A stretch of DNA of 64,000 bases, from NCBI GenBank assembly GCA_037127255.1, contig JBANSL010000013.1, forward strand, positions 82,714,188 to 82,778,187. The letters are read 5' to 3'. The notes beneath the pieces were generated by a model. That model was not told where the DNA came from. It did not search any database and saw only the letters and a list, made by a program, of their open reading frames with translations. This document shows, piece by piece, positions 10,858 to 19,150 of this stretch. The DNA is from Persicaria tinctoria (Eukaryota; Streptophyta; Magnoliopsida; Caryophyllales; Polygonaceae). A program made the position numbers and the translations under genes. How positions within the stretch are numbered: position 1 is the stretch's first letter; every line of letters starts with the position of its first letter.

Positions 10858-12954
10858 TTAACTGCGTTTGTTAAAAAAGAAGGATTAGCATTATGTTCAG
10901 AACTTAAATTACAGGCTAAATACGGAAAAGACAAGGGATCACGAAGAAAAGAATTAGGAAATTTCTGCCAAGACTTTGGATTAGAAAAAATTGGTGATCC
11001 TCCTAGTAAAAGAAAACAATTTAAAAGATCTGATAACAAACAAAGTTTTAGAAAATCTAGATTTAATAAACAAAATAATAAAAAATCTGATAAACCAAGG
11101 GAAAAGAAAATTATCTGTTATAAGTGTGGAAAACCTGGACATAAAGCAAATCAATGCAATCTTAGACAAAAGATTTCAGAAGTTTGCAAAGAAGATGCAG
11201 AATTAAAAGACAAACTAGTTAAAATACTTATTAAAGAATCATCAGAAGAAGAAGGTCATGAATCATCAGACTCTGATGACTCTGGATCCACTCAATTTTG
11301 TTATGTTATAACAAAAGAAAAAGAAAATGAAGCATTATTTCAACTTATAGATAAACTTGAAGATCCAGCTATAAAACAAGAATATTTTATAAAATTAAAA
11401 AATTTAATTTTCAAAGAACAAAAAACTCTTCCCGAAGAACCGTTTAGTCTATCAAAAATGATCAGTAAAAGACCATCTTCAAGTATATTTTCATCTATAA
11501 CAACTAAAGACCTTCAAGCTGAAGTTAACAATTTAAAAAGAGAAGTTAATGCTCTACAAGAACAACTCATTTTAAATGAAGCCAAAGACTTGGAATTAGA
11601 AACTAGAATTGCTCATCTTGAATTAAACAAACATGAAGGAGATGAACAAACTTCATCAGACTCATCTTCTAACATCAGATCTAAAGAAAATGATTCTAAA
11701 GAAGAAGTTAATATTAATGATGATACTTTTATAAATGTTATTGAACAAATAAATTTTCAAAAATGGTATGTTTATGTAACCATAAAAGTAGAAGATTTCG
11801 TACTTAATACTATAGCCCTTTTAGACAGCGGAGCAGACCTTAATTGTATTTGCGAAGGGATTATTCCCTCAAAACATTATCATAAAACTACAGAAAAATT
11901 ACATAATGCAAATGGTGCAAGAATGAAACTTAATTATAAAATACCTAGTGCATCTGTATGTAACAATGGATATTGTTTTAAAAATACTTTTATAATGGTA
12001 AAAGACTTAACACAAGAAGTTATATTAGGAACACCCTTTCTAACACAGATCTATCCCTTTAAAGTTAATAGACATGGTGTTCATACTAAAGTAATGGGAA
12101 CTAAATTAACATTTAAGTTCCTTAATCCCATTAGACACTCAGAAGTTACCTTACTTCAAACTTCATCTATAATAAAAAATATAAATCTTATTACAAAAAA
12201 GTCATCATTAATCAACTCGTTAACTAAAGAAATCTACAGTCTTAAAATTGAAGAGAAACTTGTAAATCCTAATTTACAATTAAAAATAAAAGAACTTGAA
12301 GAACTCTTTATAAAATCAGTTTGTTCAGATTCCCCAACAGCCTTTTGGGAAAGAAAAAGACATCAAGTATCCTTACCTTGTGAGAAAGAATTTAAAGAAA
12401 TTAATATTCCTACTAAGGCTAGACCAATACAAATGAATTTAGAATTATTAAATTACTGTAAAGAAGAAATAAAGTCCCTTTTAAACAAAAAATTAATTAG
12501 AGAATCAAAGTCTCCTTGGAGTTGTGCAGCTTTTTATGTTAATAATCAAGCAGAAAAGGAAAGAGGAACACCTCGTTTAGTTATAAACTATAAACCACTT
12601 AATAAAGCTTTACAATGGATAAGATATCCTATTCCAAATAAGAGAGATTTACTTAACAGACTTTATGATTCTAATATATATTCAAAATTTGATATGAAAA
12701 GTGGATTTTGGCAAATACAAATAATAGAAGAAGATAGATATAAAACAGCCTTTACAGTTCCTTTTGGACATTACGAATGGAATGTAATGCCATTTGGATT
12801 AAAAAATGCACCATCAAAATTTCAAAAAATAATGAATGATATATTTAATCAATACTCTAAATTTATAATAGTCTATATTGACGATGTTTTAATATTCTCT
12901 AAAACCATAGAAGAACATTTTAAACATCTAAATACTTTTTTTATATATTATTAA
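10858..12954 (+). pseudogene. Polyprotein: CCHC knuckle, aspartic protease, reverse transcriptase
   Basis: The frame is open from 10858 to a stop at 12952. A CX2CX4HX4C zinc knuckle is encoded at 11116-11157 (CYKCGKPGHKANQC), typical of the nucleic-acid-binding end of coat or gag proteins. The first ATG after it is at 11458. The aspartic protease active site LLDSGAD is at about 11818-11838. The reverse transcriptase follows with FDMKSGFWQIQ, FGLKNAPSKFQ and the catalytic YIDD at 12874-12885. The enzyme would cut the polyprotein and copy pregenomic RNA to DNA. The frame ends early by a shift in a T/A run at about 12935-12950; the rest continues in another frame. Confidence 0.9.
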
Positions 12955-13723
12955 GAAAAATGGCCTAGCAGTCTCAGCCCCAAAAATAAAATTATTCCAA
13001 ACCAAAATAAGATTTTTAGGACATAACATTTATCAACAAACAATAAGACCAATCAACAGAAGTATAGAATTCGCCAATAAATTTCCAGATGAAATAAAAG
13101 ATAAAACACAACTTCAAAGATTCTTAGGATGTTTAAACTATATTTCAGATTTTTTCCCTAACCTAAGACAAATGTGTACCCTTTTATTTCAAAGATTAAA
13201 GAAAAACCCTAATCCTTGGACAGAAGAACATACTAAAATTGTACGAATGATAAAAGAAAAGGTTAAAACCCTTCCATGTACAAATATTCCTCATCCTTCT
13301 GCTTTCATGATAGTTGAAACAGATGCGTCAGAAATAGGCTTCGGAGGAATATTAAAACAAAGACTACAAGATCAAACTAAAGAAACCTTAGTAAGATATT
13401 ATTCTGGTGTTTGGTCTGGACCACAAAAGAATTACAGTACCGTTAAAAAAGAAGTTCTTTCTATAGTTTTATGTATTTCTAAATTCCAAGATGATCTTTA
13501 TAATAAAAAATTCTTACTTAGAGTCGATTGTAAATCGGCTAAAGAGATTTTACAAAAGGATGTGCAAAATTTAGTTTCTAAACAAATTTTTGCCGGATGG
13601 CAAGCCATAGTCTCAGTATTTGATTTTGAAATAGAATTTATTAAAGGAGAAAAGAATTCTTTACCTGATTTTCTTACAAGAGATTTTTTACAGGGAAAAC
13701 AGCACAATGAAATTTATTTATAA
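12950..13723 (+). pseudogene. Polyprotein end: RT thumb/connection and RNase H
   Basis: After the frameshift the second frame resumes with the usual RT motif LAVSAPKIKLF and FLGHNI, then RNase H. The catalytic acidic residues are all visible: Asp in VETDASEIGFGG (codon at 13322), Glu in KKEVLSI, Asp in RVDCKSA and Asp in SLPDFLTR. RNase H removes the RNA template during DNA synthesis. The first ATG in this frame is at 13172 (183 codons to the stop), but that is internal to the domain and not a real start. The frame ends at 13723 with no integrase after it, as expected for a pararetrovirus. Confidence 0.88.
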
Positions 13724-13883
13724 AACATGGAAGGAGAAGATTGAACAAGATTTATGGATTCCCGCAGTACAAGATGTGATAGACATTTCAATCCTCCATG
13801 GCTATCCTAATCAAGAAATGATTGATTTTCTTAAAAAATTAAAATTAGAAGCCAGAAAGAGATTAAATAAAATTCCATTCTGA
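13707..13883 (+). CDS. Small viral ORF A (58 aa), unknown function
   Basis: ATG at 13707 overlaps the last 17 bases of the polyprotein frame in a different frame and runs to TGA at 13881. The product is Lys- and Glu-rich and predicted mostly helical by eye: it has WKEKIEQDLWIP near the start, ISILHGYPNQ in the middle, and ends RLNKIPF. It resembles the next small ORF in length, motif order and C-terminal IPF. It has no recognised domain, signal peptide or membrane segment. Overlapping starts are usual in caulimovirids, which translate downstream ORFs by reinitiation or shunting. It could be a vestige of a larger protein. Confidence 0.55.
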   Translation: MKFIYKTWKEKIEQDLWIPAVQDVIDISILHGYPNQEMIDFLKKLKLEARKRLNKIPF

Positions 13884-13938
13884 TAAATATTTCCATTATC
13901 AACTGCCTTCTTACAAAAGAATTTATACAGATTTTTAA

Positions 13939-14130
13939 ATGAAGACCATCATCATTAATCCTCATTTCAAGCCATTGAGAGAAAAGATAGAGCAAGAGTT
14001 ACAAATACCATTTCTCCGTACAATGCTCAGACTATCTATATTACGTGGAGATCCAGATTTTAATCTAATAGTGGTTATTGACCAAAGATTACAAATTGCA
14101 GATAAGAGATTTCGGAGTATTCCATTCTAA
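13939..14130 (+). CDS. Small viral ORF B (63 aa), related to ORF A
   Basis: ATG at 13939, stop TAA at 14128-14130. The TAA shares its last base with the ATG of the next ORF (TAATG), an arrangement suited to termination-reinitiation. The protein reads LREKIEQELQIPFLR, then LSILRGDPDFN, and ends FRSIPF, aligning over about 50 residues with ORF A (EKIEQ[DE]L.IP, [IL]SIL.G.P, IPF end). The two therefore look like a tandem duplication that has diverged strongly. The intact frame in an otherwise broken element is notable, but the ORF is short, so survival by chance is possible. No function can be assigned. Confidence 0.6.
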   Translation: MKTIIINPHFKPLREKIEQELQIPFLRTMLRLSILRGDPDFNLIVVIDQRLQIADKRFRSIPF

Positions 14131-15275
14131 TGGAATCCAGTAGTAGAAAACAGATCCCACAAGATTATGAGCTTGTTCCTACAAGTTCAGCAATCGTCCC
14201 AACTCAAAATCAGTTCCAATCTCTTTCAGAATTTCCTCCTCTCTCATATCAAGAAGCTCTTTTTAGTCCAAAAACTCCTGCTAAGGCAATTCCCAAAAGA
14301 GACACTCCTTACTTCAGATATGTTACAAAACAAAATCCCATACAAGAAGTCTACCTTACCCCAGAACATGAAGTCCTTTCACAAACACAAATAGAACCTT
14401 TTATTACCAAACTTTTCCCTACAGACTTCCAATGGTTTCCAGATGATTTAAGAAAGACTAGAAGATTCTATGAGCTCATCCCCATAGACTCTGGTTCTGC
14501 TGAAATCATCCACAGAATGTGTGAGTCGGATACAAAAAAGATCAACTTCTCTAAAATAAAGATTCTTCAAGTCCTCACTGTTTCCGACTGGAGTAGCCCT
14601 TGGGATCTTAAACCCTTTACAGTTCCTCAAGCCCTTCCTGGCTACTCTTACATAGACTACAAAAATGCTTGGTATTACACATTATTGCTAAGACCTTATA
14701 GTCATTCTTGGTTCATCTTCTTTGACAGAAGATGCAATGACAATATTCCAGTATGGTTCTATCATTGGTGGTATCACTTTGGTGCTATTGATGATATTTA
14801 CCCAGATCTCGCAAGAGTTACTTATGATTATTATTGTAAGCATTCTCTAAATAAACCTTTTACCAGACCTCTTAGGTTTCACAAAGATACTGGTTTAGCA
14901 TGGATTTTTTGCTGGACCTATGAGACCATCCAAATCCTCCCAAAACCATTCCCCCTAACATTATGCAGGAAATACAAAATCAGATGGTGGGAAAAGTTTG
15001 ATCTCAAAGTTCTCACCATACCAAAGATACAAGAAATCCTGTCCAGGAAAAACCCAAAGCCCCAAAGCCCAATACCACAAACAAATAGCCCAATACCTCC
15101 ACAACAGTCTCCAGTAAATTGCCCTGCTGATCAATTAAAGCAATGGCAAGAATTCCAAGCCTTCCAAAAATACCTAGCATCACAAAATGTACAACCAGCA
15201 GCATCCACCTCACAAAACAGTCCGCCCATAAAAGATGATCCTGCACAAGATGCTCAAGACCCATATGATTTTTAG
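14130..15275 (+). CDS. Last ORF of the endogenous caulimovirid (381 aa), unknown function
   Basis: Intact frame from ATG 14130 to TAG 15273-15275. The N-terminus is Ser/Thr/Gln-rich with FPPLSYQEAL. The centre is rich in aromatic residues: YIDYKNAWYYTLLLRPYSHS, WFIFFDRR (about 193-200), then PVWFYHWWYHFG (about 207-218) and LAWIFCWTYE. The C-terminal 75 residues are Pro/Gln-rich with repeated SPIP and PPQQSP, probably disordered. This matches the kind of unknown protein found downstream of the polyprotein in endogenous plant caulimovirids and their genomic relics, recalled from general knowledge. It has no zinc finger, protease or polymerase motif. A transactivator/inclusion-body role, as for CaMV ORF VI, is only a positional analogy. 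Confidence 0.7.
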   Translation: MESSSRKQIPQDYELVPTSSAIVPTQNQFQSLSEFPPLSYQEALFSPKTPAKAIPKRDTPYFRYVTKQNPIQEVYLTPEHEVLSQTQIEPFITKLFPTDFQWFPDDLRKTRRFYELIPIDSGSAEIIHRMCESDTKKINFSKIKILQVLTVSDWSSPWDLKPFTVPQALPGYSYIDYKNAWYYTLLLRPYSHSWFIFFDRRCNDNIPVWFYHWWYHFGAIDDIYPDLARVTYDYYCKHSLNKPFTRPLRFHKDTGLAWIFCWTYETIQILPKPFPLTLCRKYKIRWWEKFDLKVLTIPKIQEILSRKNPKPQSPIPQTNSPIPPQQSPVNCPADQLKQWQEFQAFQKYLASQNVQPAASTSQNSPPIKDDPAQDAQDPYDF

Positions 15276-15477
15276 TTTATATGTTCTTTATATGTAAATT
15301 TTTTTTTATGTAAATTTTTTTTTTTTTTTTAAAAAAAAAAAAAGGTTGAATGAGGAGTATTTGTAAGTATTGTATTATATACGCATATGGTGTAATCAGT
15401 AAATCTACTAGACCACTGAAGCCAGCAAGAGAAGAAAGACGACACATACTGGTGGAAAGAAGAGCCGACAACAGACA
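15276..15477 (+). other. Viral intergenic region with T/A tracts
   Basis: Directly after the final ORF lie T runs (about 15300-15307 and 15316-15330) followed by an A run (about 15331-15343). The rest to 15477 shows no frame or motif that I recognise; a possible upstream promoter region. Confidence 0.5.
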
Positions 15478-15566
15478 CTATTCCCCGTCACTATTCACTG
15501 TCACTATTCCCCGTCACTATTCACTATCACTATTCACTATTCACTATTTCAACTTTTACTATTCAC
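15478..15566 (+). repeat. TCACTATTC short-unit repeat upstream of promoter
   Basis: About eight to nine near-tandem copies of a 9-11 base unit, TCACTATTC, alternate with CCCCG or TCACTG spacers. They lie 130-220 bp upstream of the TATA box. They could be enhancer-like elements of the viral promoter or simple slippage products. Confidence 0.8.
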
Positions 15567-15599
15567 TCGTATTATTCATAAAGAGCCAAAGAGACATCT

Positions 15600-15616
15600 C
15601 CCGCTATTGTCGCGGG
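15600..15616 (+). promoter_or_regulatory. Inverted repeat CCCGC/GCGGG in promoter region
   Basis: CCCGC TATTGTC GCGGG forms a 5-bp stem with a 7-base loop about 80 bp upstream of the TATA box. It may be a binding site or chance; no factor is recognised. Confidence 0.3.
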
Positions 15617-15666
15617 AAGGAAGACTTCACCAAGAGAACCATCACATGCCTACAGTTGAACCACAA

Positions 15667-15687
15667 CAGACGTAGGCAATGACGATA
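15667..15687 (+). promoter_or_regulatory. as-1-like element of 35S-type promoter
   Basis: CAGACGTAGGCAATGACG closely resembles the CaMV as-1 element (two TGACG motifs 7 bases apart) in sequence and spacing; the first motif is degenerate (AGACG) and the second is exact. TGA-type bZIP factors bind such sites. It ends about 10 bases before the TATA box, closer than in CaMV 35S. Confidence 0.65.
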
Positions 15688-15697
15688 AACTCTTGCC

Positions 15698-15706
15698 TAT
15701 ATAAAG
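15698..15706 (+). promoter_or_regulatory. 35S-like viral TATA box
   Basis: TATATAAAG followed by AAGGA matches the CaMV 35S core (CTATATAAGGAAG). Transcription would start about 30 bases downstream, near 15730, and in a circular genome run through the leader into the polyprotein. In this linear copy it would read into satellite and the next retrotransposon. Confidence 0.75.
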
Positions 15707-15729
15707 AAGGATACAGATTGAGGAAAGGC

Positions 15730-15932
15730 ATCGAAATTGAGAGTGCTCTTCCACATCTCAAAAAACCCTCTCAAGTCTGTCTCAAAAATATTTTCTTTCA
15801 GTTTTCAAGTTGTTCTAAGTTGAAGAAAAGTTTGAATATTTGTAAGTCTTTCTTATTTTCTCATAAATTGTTTGTATTCAATAGTTCCAAAATTATATAA
15901 AAGTTATAATTTGTGGTTATTTTCTGAGTTTA
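15730..15932 (+). other. Truncated viral leader
   Basis: About 200 bp after the presumed start site. It contains GAATATTTGTAAGTC, which resembles a 5' splice donor (about 15836-15850). No canonical AATAAA and no TGGTATCAGAGC primer site are visible, so the part of the leader carrying the reverse-transcription origin seems lost. Satellite begins at 15933. Confidence 0.5.
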
Positions 15933-15978
15933 CCTGTTTTAAGTCCGTCGCATATTTCGCCATTTTGGATAGCCTCAA
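15933..15978. repeat. Rearranged satellite remnant
   Basis: CCTGTTTTAAGTCCGTCGCA and CATATTTCGCCATTTT match the satellite monomer in the array's orientation. Then comes GGATAGC, the reverse complement of the monomer's GCTATCC, and then CCTCAA in direct orientation again. About 85 bp of the monomer is missing between. It is the left flank of the retrotransposon and joins it at the CTCAA target duplication. Confidence 0.85.
15974..15978. other. Left target-site duplication CTCAA
   Basis: CTCAA immediately before the LTR start at 15979 equals CTCAA at 27163-27167 immediately after the other LTR. The satellite consensus contains GCCTCAACTCT, so the target was a satellite monomer. Confidence 0.88.
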
Positions 15979-16640
15979 TGTAACGGCCCGGGATTATGAT
16001 TCCCGAGTTACGTTTCGAGGGATAAAACCCCTCGTTAGGATCTTGCGCTCCGAGTACAAGTTGAAGGTTTGAAACCGAAGATTTGTAGTTTAAAGTGGGA
16101 TTTCGCACCCAAATCTGGAAGGTCCGTTGGAGACCCCGGGGCAAACCCATGTACCTGTCATAAGTCTACAACGCGGGAAATCGTTTATCATGCAAAGGGC
16201 ATAGGTTCTGAAAACGATACAACGGGCGCCACGGCAGAGCCGGGTCAAAACAGAATATAAATAGGGAGAAATCCCAAAACATGAATCTGGTGAAGTCAGG
16301 TTTCAAACACTCACTCTCCGCCATATGAATGGACCCCGTCATAACAGCATAAAATCAAGCAGTGTATCGGGTACCTGAAACTATACCACCAAGTCAGGCC
16401 AAGAGTCCGCCCGTGGGTCCTCTGACCGCGCTGAGGACATATAATACGCCTATACCTAGAATAAAGGATGCCTTCATGCAATACTGGAATATTAACCACA
16501 CTATCATGTTCCTAATTCATATGTGCAGAATATTAAGTAAGGCCTTAACAAAGAATACCAAGTGGTATATCCCTCTTCTACCACCACCCCCCTTACAGAT
16601 AGGGTGGAGACTGGCCAGTTCGATGCTATAATCATATCAA

Positions 16641-16700
16641 ATCTCATCATCATATCATATCTCATCATCATATCATATCTCATCATCATATCATATCTCA
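16641..16700. repeat. 18-bp minisatellite in LTR (copy 1)
   Basis: ATCTCATCATCATATCAT is repeated three times with a partial fourth, inside the LTR. The same array is found at 24665-24724 in the other LTR, with identical copy number. Confidence 0.9.
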
Positions 16701-18216
16701 TGCCCATCTCGTATCTCGTGATATATATAAATGACTCGAGAAGGACAACACCCGATGAAGCTGGGCTGCCCTATGACCCTAGCAAGGACTCTAGGACTCA
16801 CAGATAACGGCCGTTCTGTATTCAAACGCATATAGAATAAGGATGCTCATTCGTAAATGCAACTCCTAAGCATGATACTACATGATGCTCTTATGCATAT
16901 GCAACACCTACATACTATATGACACATCAGGCAGGAGGTACTGGTTACTGAGTAAGCCCCGGAGGACTTACCTGGCTAGCAGATCGGCAACAGGAGAATC
17001 CAGCACACAATATTCACAATCACAGAGTATCACCTAGTACATAATGGAATATACATAAGTCTACATCCAACTATTAAGCACTCAAGCACACCTCAATCAT
17101 TAGAACAAGTAACATATTATGGAAGTCATTTCATCGCATCATCCGCTCCTCAAGACTACATCGTTTTCCATAAATCATTGATAAACCAATTCCACATGTT
17201 CATATATATCATTTCCGCATATACCTCAACGGTTCATCAAAATCATAAGACATAATTTGTGTGATATAAAATCCTACTAGATCGTCGTAATTATCCAACA
17301 TTTAATCTCATATAATAATTCACCACAAGTCATGCTATTAGTCATACACATCATAATGTTAGTCAAACGATCATATTATCATGCTAGTTAGTCATCGAAT
17401 AAGTCTTATTCCCAAGTTAGTTTCAGAACCGTTTCAAATCCCAGTTAAATAGTTAAGTATTCCGACCCTTGAAAATAATCGCCAAATTCCCTTTTAAATT
17501 TATTTATTAGATTACTTCCCAACCTTGAAATTCTTTTCCAAATTCTTTATAAATCTTGAAATCCCAATAATATATTTTAAATCTCAAATACCATTCATTT
17601 AACACTTTTATAAATTATTTCCAAATCCCCCTAAAATCTCGACCATTTTTATTTAATAAATCAACCCTTATAATTCTTCCAAAATATAATAATTTATCTT
17701 TTAAATCCTCAATTACTATTATAATATATTTTAATTACCGTTAATTAGTTAAATAATAAACGGATAACCCGAACCGTACCGGACCGAACCGAACCCGTTT
17801 AAATAATCTAAACCGGTTAAATAACAAATATATATATACAATGTTAGTAAAGAAGACGAAGCTCCCGCCATGTAGGTTGTCTTCCTCCCCGGATTTCCAA
17901 AGAAGACGAAGCTCCAGCCATAGATTTGGCCGATGGAGCTCGACCTCGCCGGCAACGTCCAGTCGTGGCTCACCGGCTCCGACTCCATGGACCCGCCCCA
18001 CCCTCAGCTCGCTCGCTCTCCCTTTCACGTGCCTGCTGCTCCCGCGCTCTCGCCTCACGCTCGCGGCTCGGTGTTGCTCGCCCACGCCTCTCTCGAGCTC
18101 GCCGGAGTTCTCGAGCTAACCCAATCGTCCCGCACTCAGCCCTCGCTCACTCCCGACTAATCTAAACATCGGAAAAGACTGAAAAAAACGAATCGAAACG
18201 AGTATAATTTTGGAGC

Positions 18217-18402
18217 TCACCGAGATGGATTTTTCGCGACTTCGGAGCTCTCGATCGGAGTTCTGGGCTTCGTCGGTGGCTCGCGATGGCTCGTCGGACC
18301 TGTACCGGACATGGGTGAGTGTGTTGGTGAAGACCGAAGGTGATTTCGATCGGAAACGAAGGAGAACGGCTTACCGGAACGAGGCTTCCCAAAACAGAGC
18401 AA
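18217..18402 (-). other. Conserved small ORF in LTR (61 aa), function unknown
   Basis: Sense-strand frame of the element, ending in a segment with HREPPTKPRTPIESSEVAKN. The same C-terminal 50 or so residues end the frame at 62432-62986 in a diverged member of the family, with substitutions but no indel (for example GKPFSFVSD/GKPFSFFSD). An identical copy is at 26241-26426. It may be a translated leader peptide or conserved nucleotide sequence. The ATG differs between copies, which argues against a fixed start. Confidence 0.35.
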
Positions 18403-19138
18403 GGAGGCTGTTCAGTGGCTCGTTGACGGCGCTGGTGGCTCCGATGCTGCTGGTGGCGCCTTGGCGGATGCTGGCGGCGCTGGTGGTGGTCCGGCAACGA
18501 CGGAACGGCGGCTAAAGATGGTGATTGGCGGTGATTGATGAAGCATCGGGGAGCTAGAGGTGGCGGCTCGGTGGCGTTGAAACAGGGGAACCCGAGGGGT
18601 GGTGCTGACCCGCTGCTACTGGAAACGGAGAGAGAGGCTTGAGGGCTCTTGACTCAGCTTCAATGGAGGATGGGAGGAGGCGACGAGCAAGGTGGGTGGC
18701 GTTGGGGTTCCTGGCTCTCGACAAAATAGGGGCGAGAGATGGAGGAAAGGTTGACGGTGAAAGATGGTGATGGAGAGCAGGTGAAGGGAATGGGGTGATC
18801 CTCAATGGCTTATGGAGGGAGATAAGTTGATTTGAAAGGGTATGGTGAGGTAAGGTGAGGGAGTGGTTGAAGATTGGGTGTTGAATTGGTTAATAAATAC
18901 CCGGAATTAAATTCTGAATACGTGAATTTTGGATACTAAAATTAGTTCTTGAATGTTAGTTTCTCTGACTCTCGCTTTCTCGATCAATTAGATTTTTAAA
19001 ATAGACAAGGATATCGTCATCCGATAATTATTTTAAATTTGAGCCGGAATCCGTTAAACGAGCTTTTAATTTGATTTAAATTCATTTTTAATCCTCTTTT
19101 TCCGAACAATTAGGATTTGTAAAATCCGAGCCTTTACA

Positions 19139-19150
19139 TCATCCACCTCT
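19139..19150 (-). other. Polypurine tract (minus strand)
   Basis: Read on the minus strand, AGAGGTGGATGA lies directly before the TGTAAAGG start of the 3' LTR, where plus-strand DNA priming is expected. Confidence 0.7.

Larger units (their letters stand above)
8671..15932 (+). mobile_element. Endogenous caulimovirid (plant pararetrovirus), 5' truncated
   Basis: Gene order is movement protein part, coat-like region, CCHC knuckle, aspartic protease, reverse transcriptase, RNase H, small ORFs, final ORF and 35S-like promoter. There is no integrase and no LTR, and a movement-protein segment is present, which separates it from Ty3/gypsy elements. One long polyprotein plus a downstream ORF is reminiscent of florendovirus-type endogenous caulimovirids; that is an inference. 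The 5' half of the movement protein is missing and the polyprotein has two stops and one frameshift. It is a 7.26-kb linear piece of what would be a circular genome, ending in the leader after the promoter. Satellite flanks it on the right, and on the left beyond the 0.8-kb remnant. Confidence 0.88.
15979..19138 (-). repeat. 3' LTR of the minus-strand element
   Basis: 3160 bp with ends TGTAACGG...CCTTTACA in plus reading. AT-rich except for a GC-rich block at about 17855-18810. That block has several overlapping open frames on both strands (for example 17933-18160 plus, 18162-18497 minus), rich in Pro, Arg and Ser, with no domains; they read as compositional artefacts. An 18-bp minisatellite lies at about 16641-16700. 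Confidence 0.92.

Noticed and set aside
12935..12954. Programmed ribosomal frameshift in the polymerase
   Set aside because: The shift is in a T/A run in the middle of the reverse transcriptase, after YIDD, with no biological reason for regulation there; a simple indel is more likely.
9349..13723. Ty3/gypsy retrotransposon gag-pol
   Set aside because: No integrase follows RNase H, there are no LTRs around it, a movement-protein segment precedes it, and a 35S-like promoter and extra ORFs follow it.
17855..18160. Captured host gene fragment in the LTR GC-rich block
   Set aside because: The frames give no recognisable protein, and a diverged family member has the same type of block, so it is part of the LTR.
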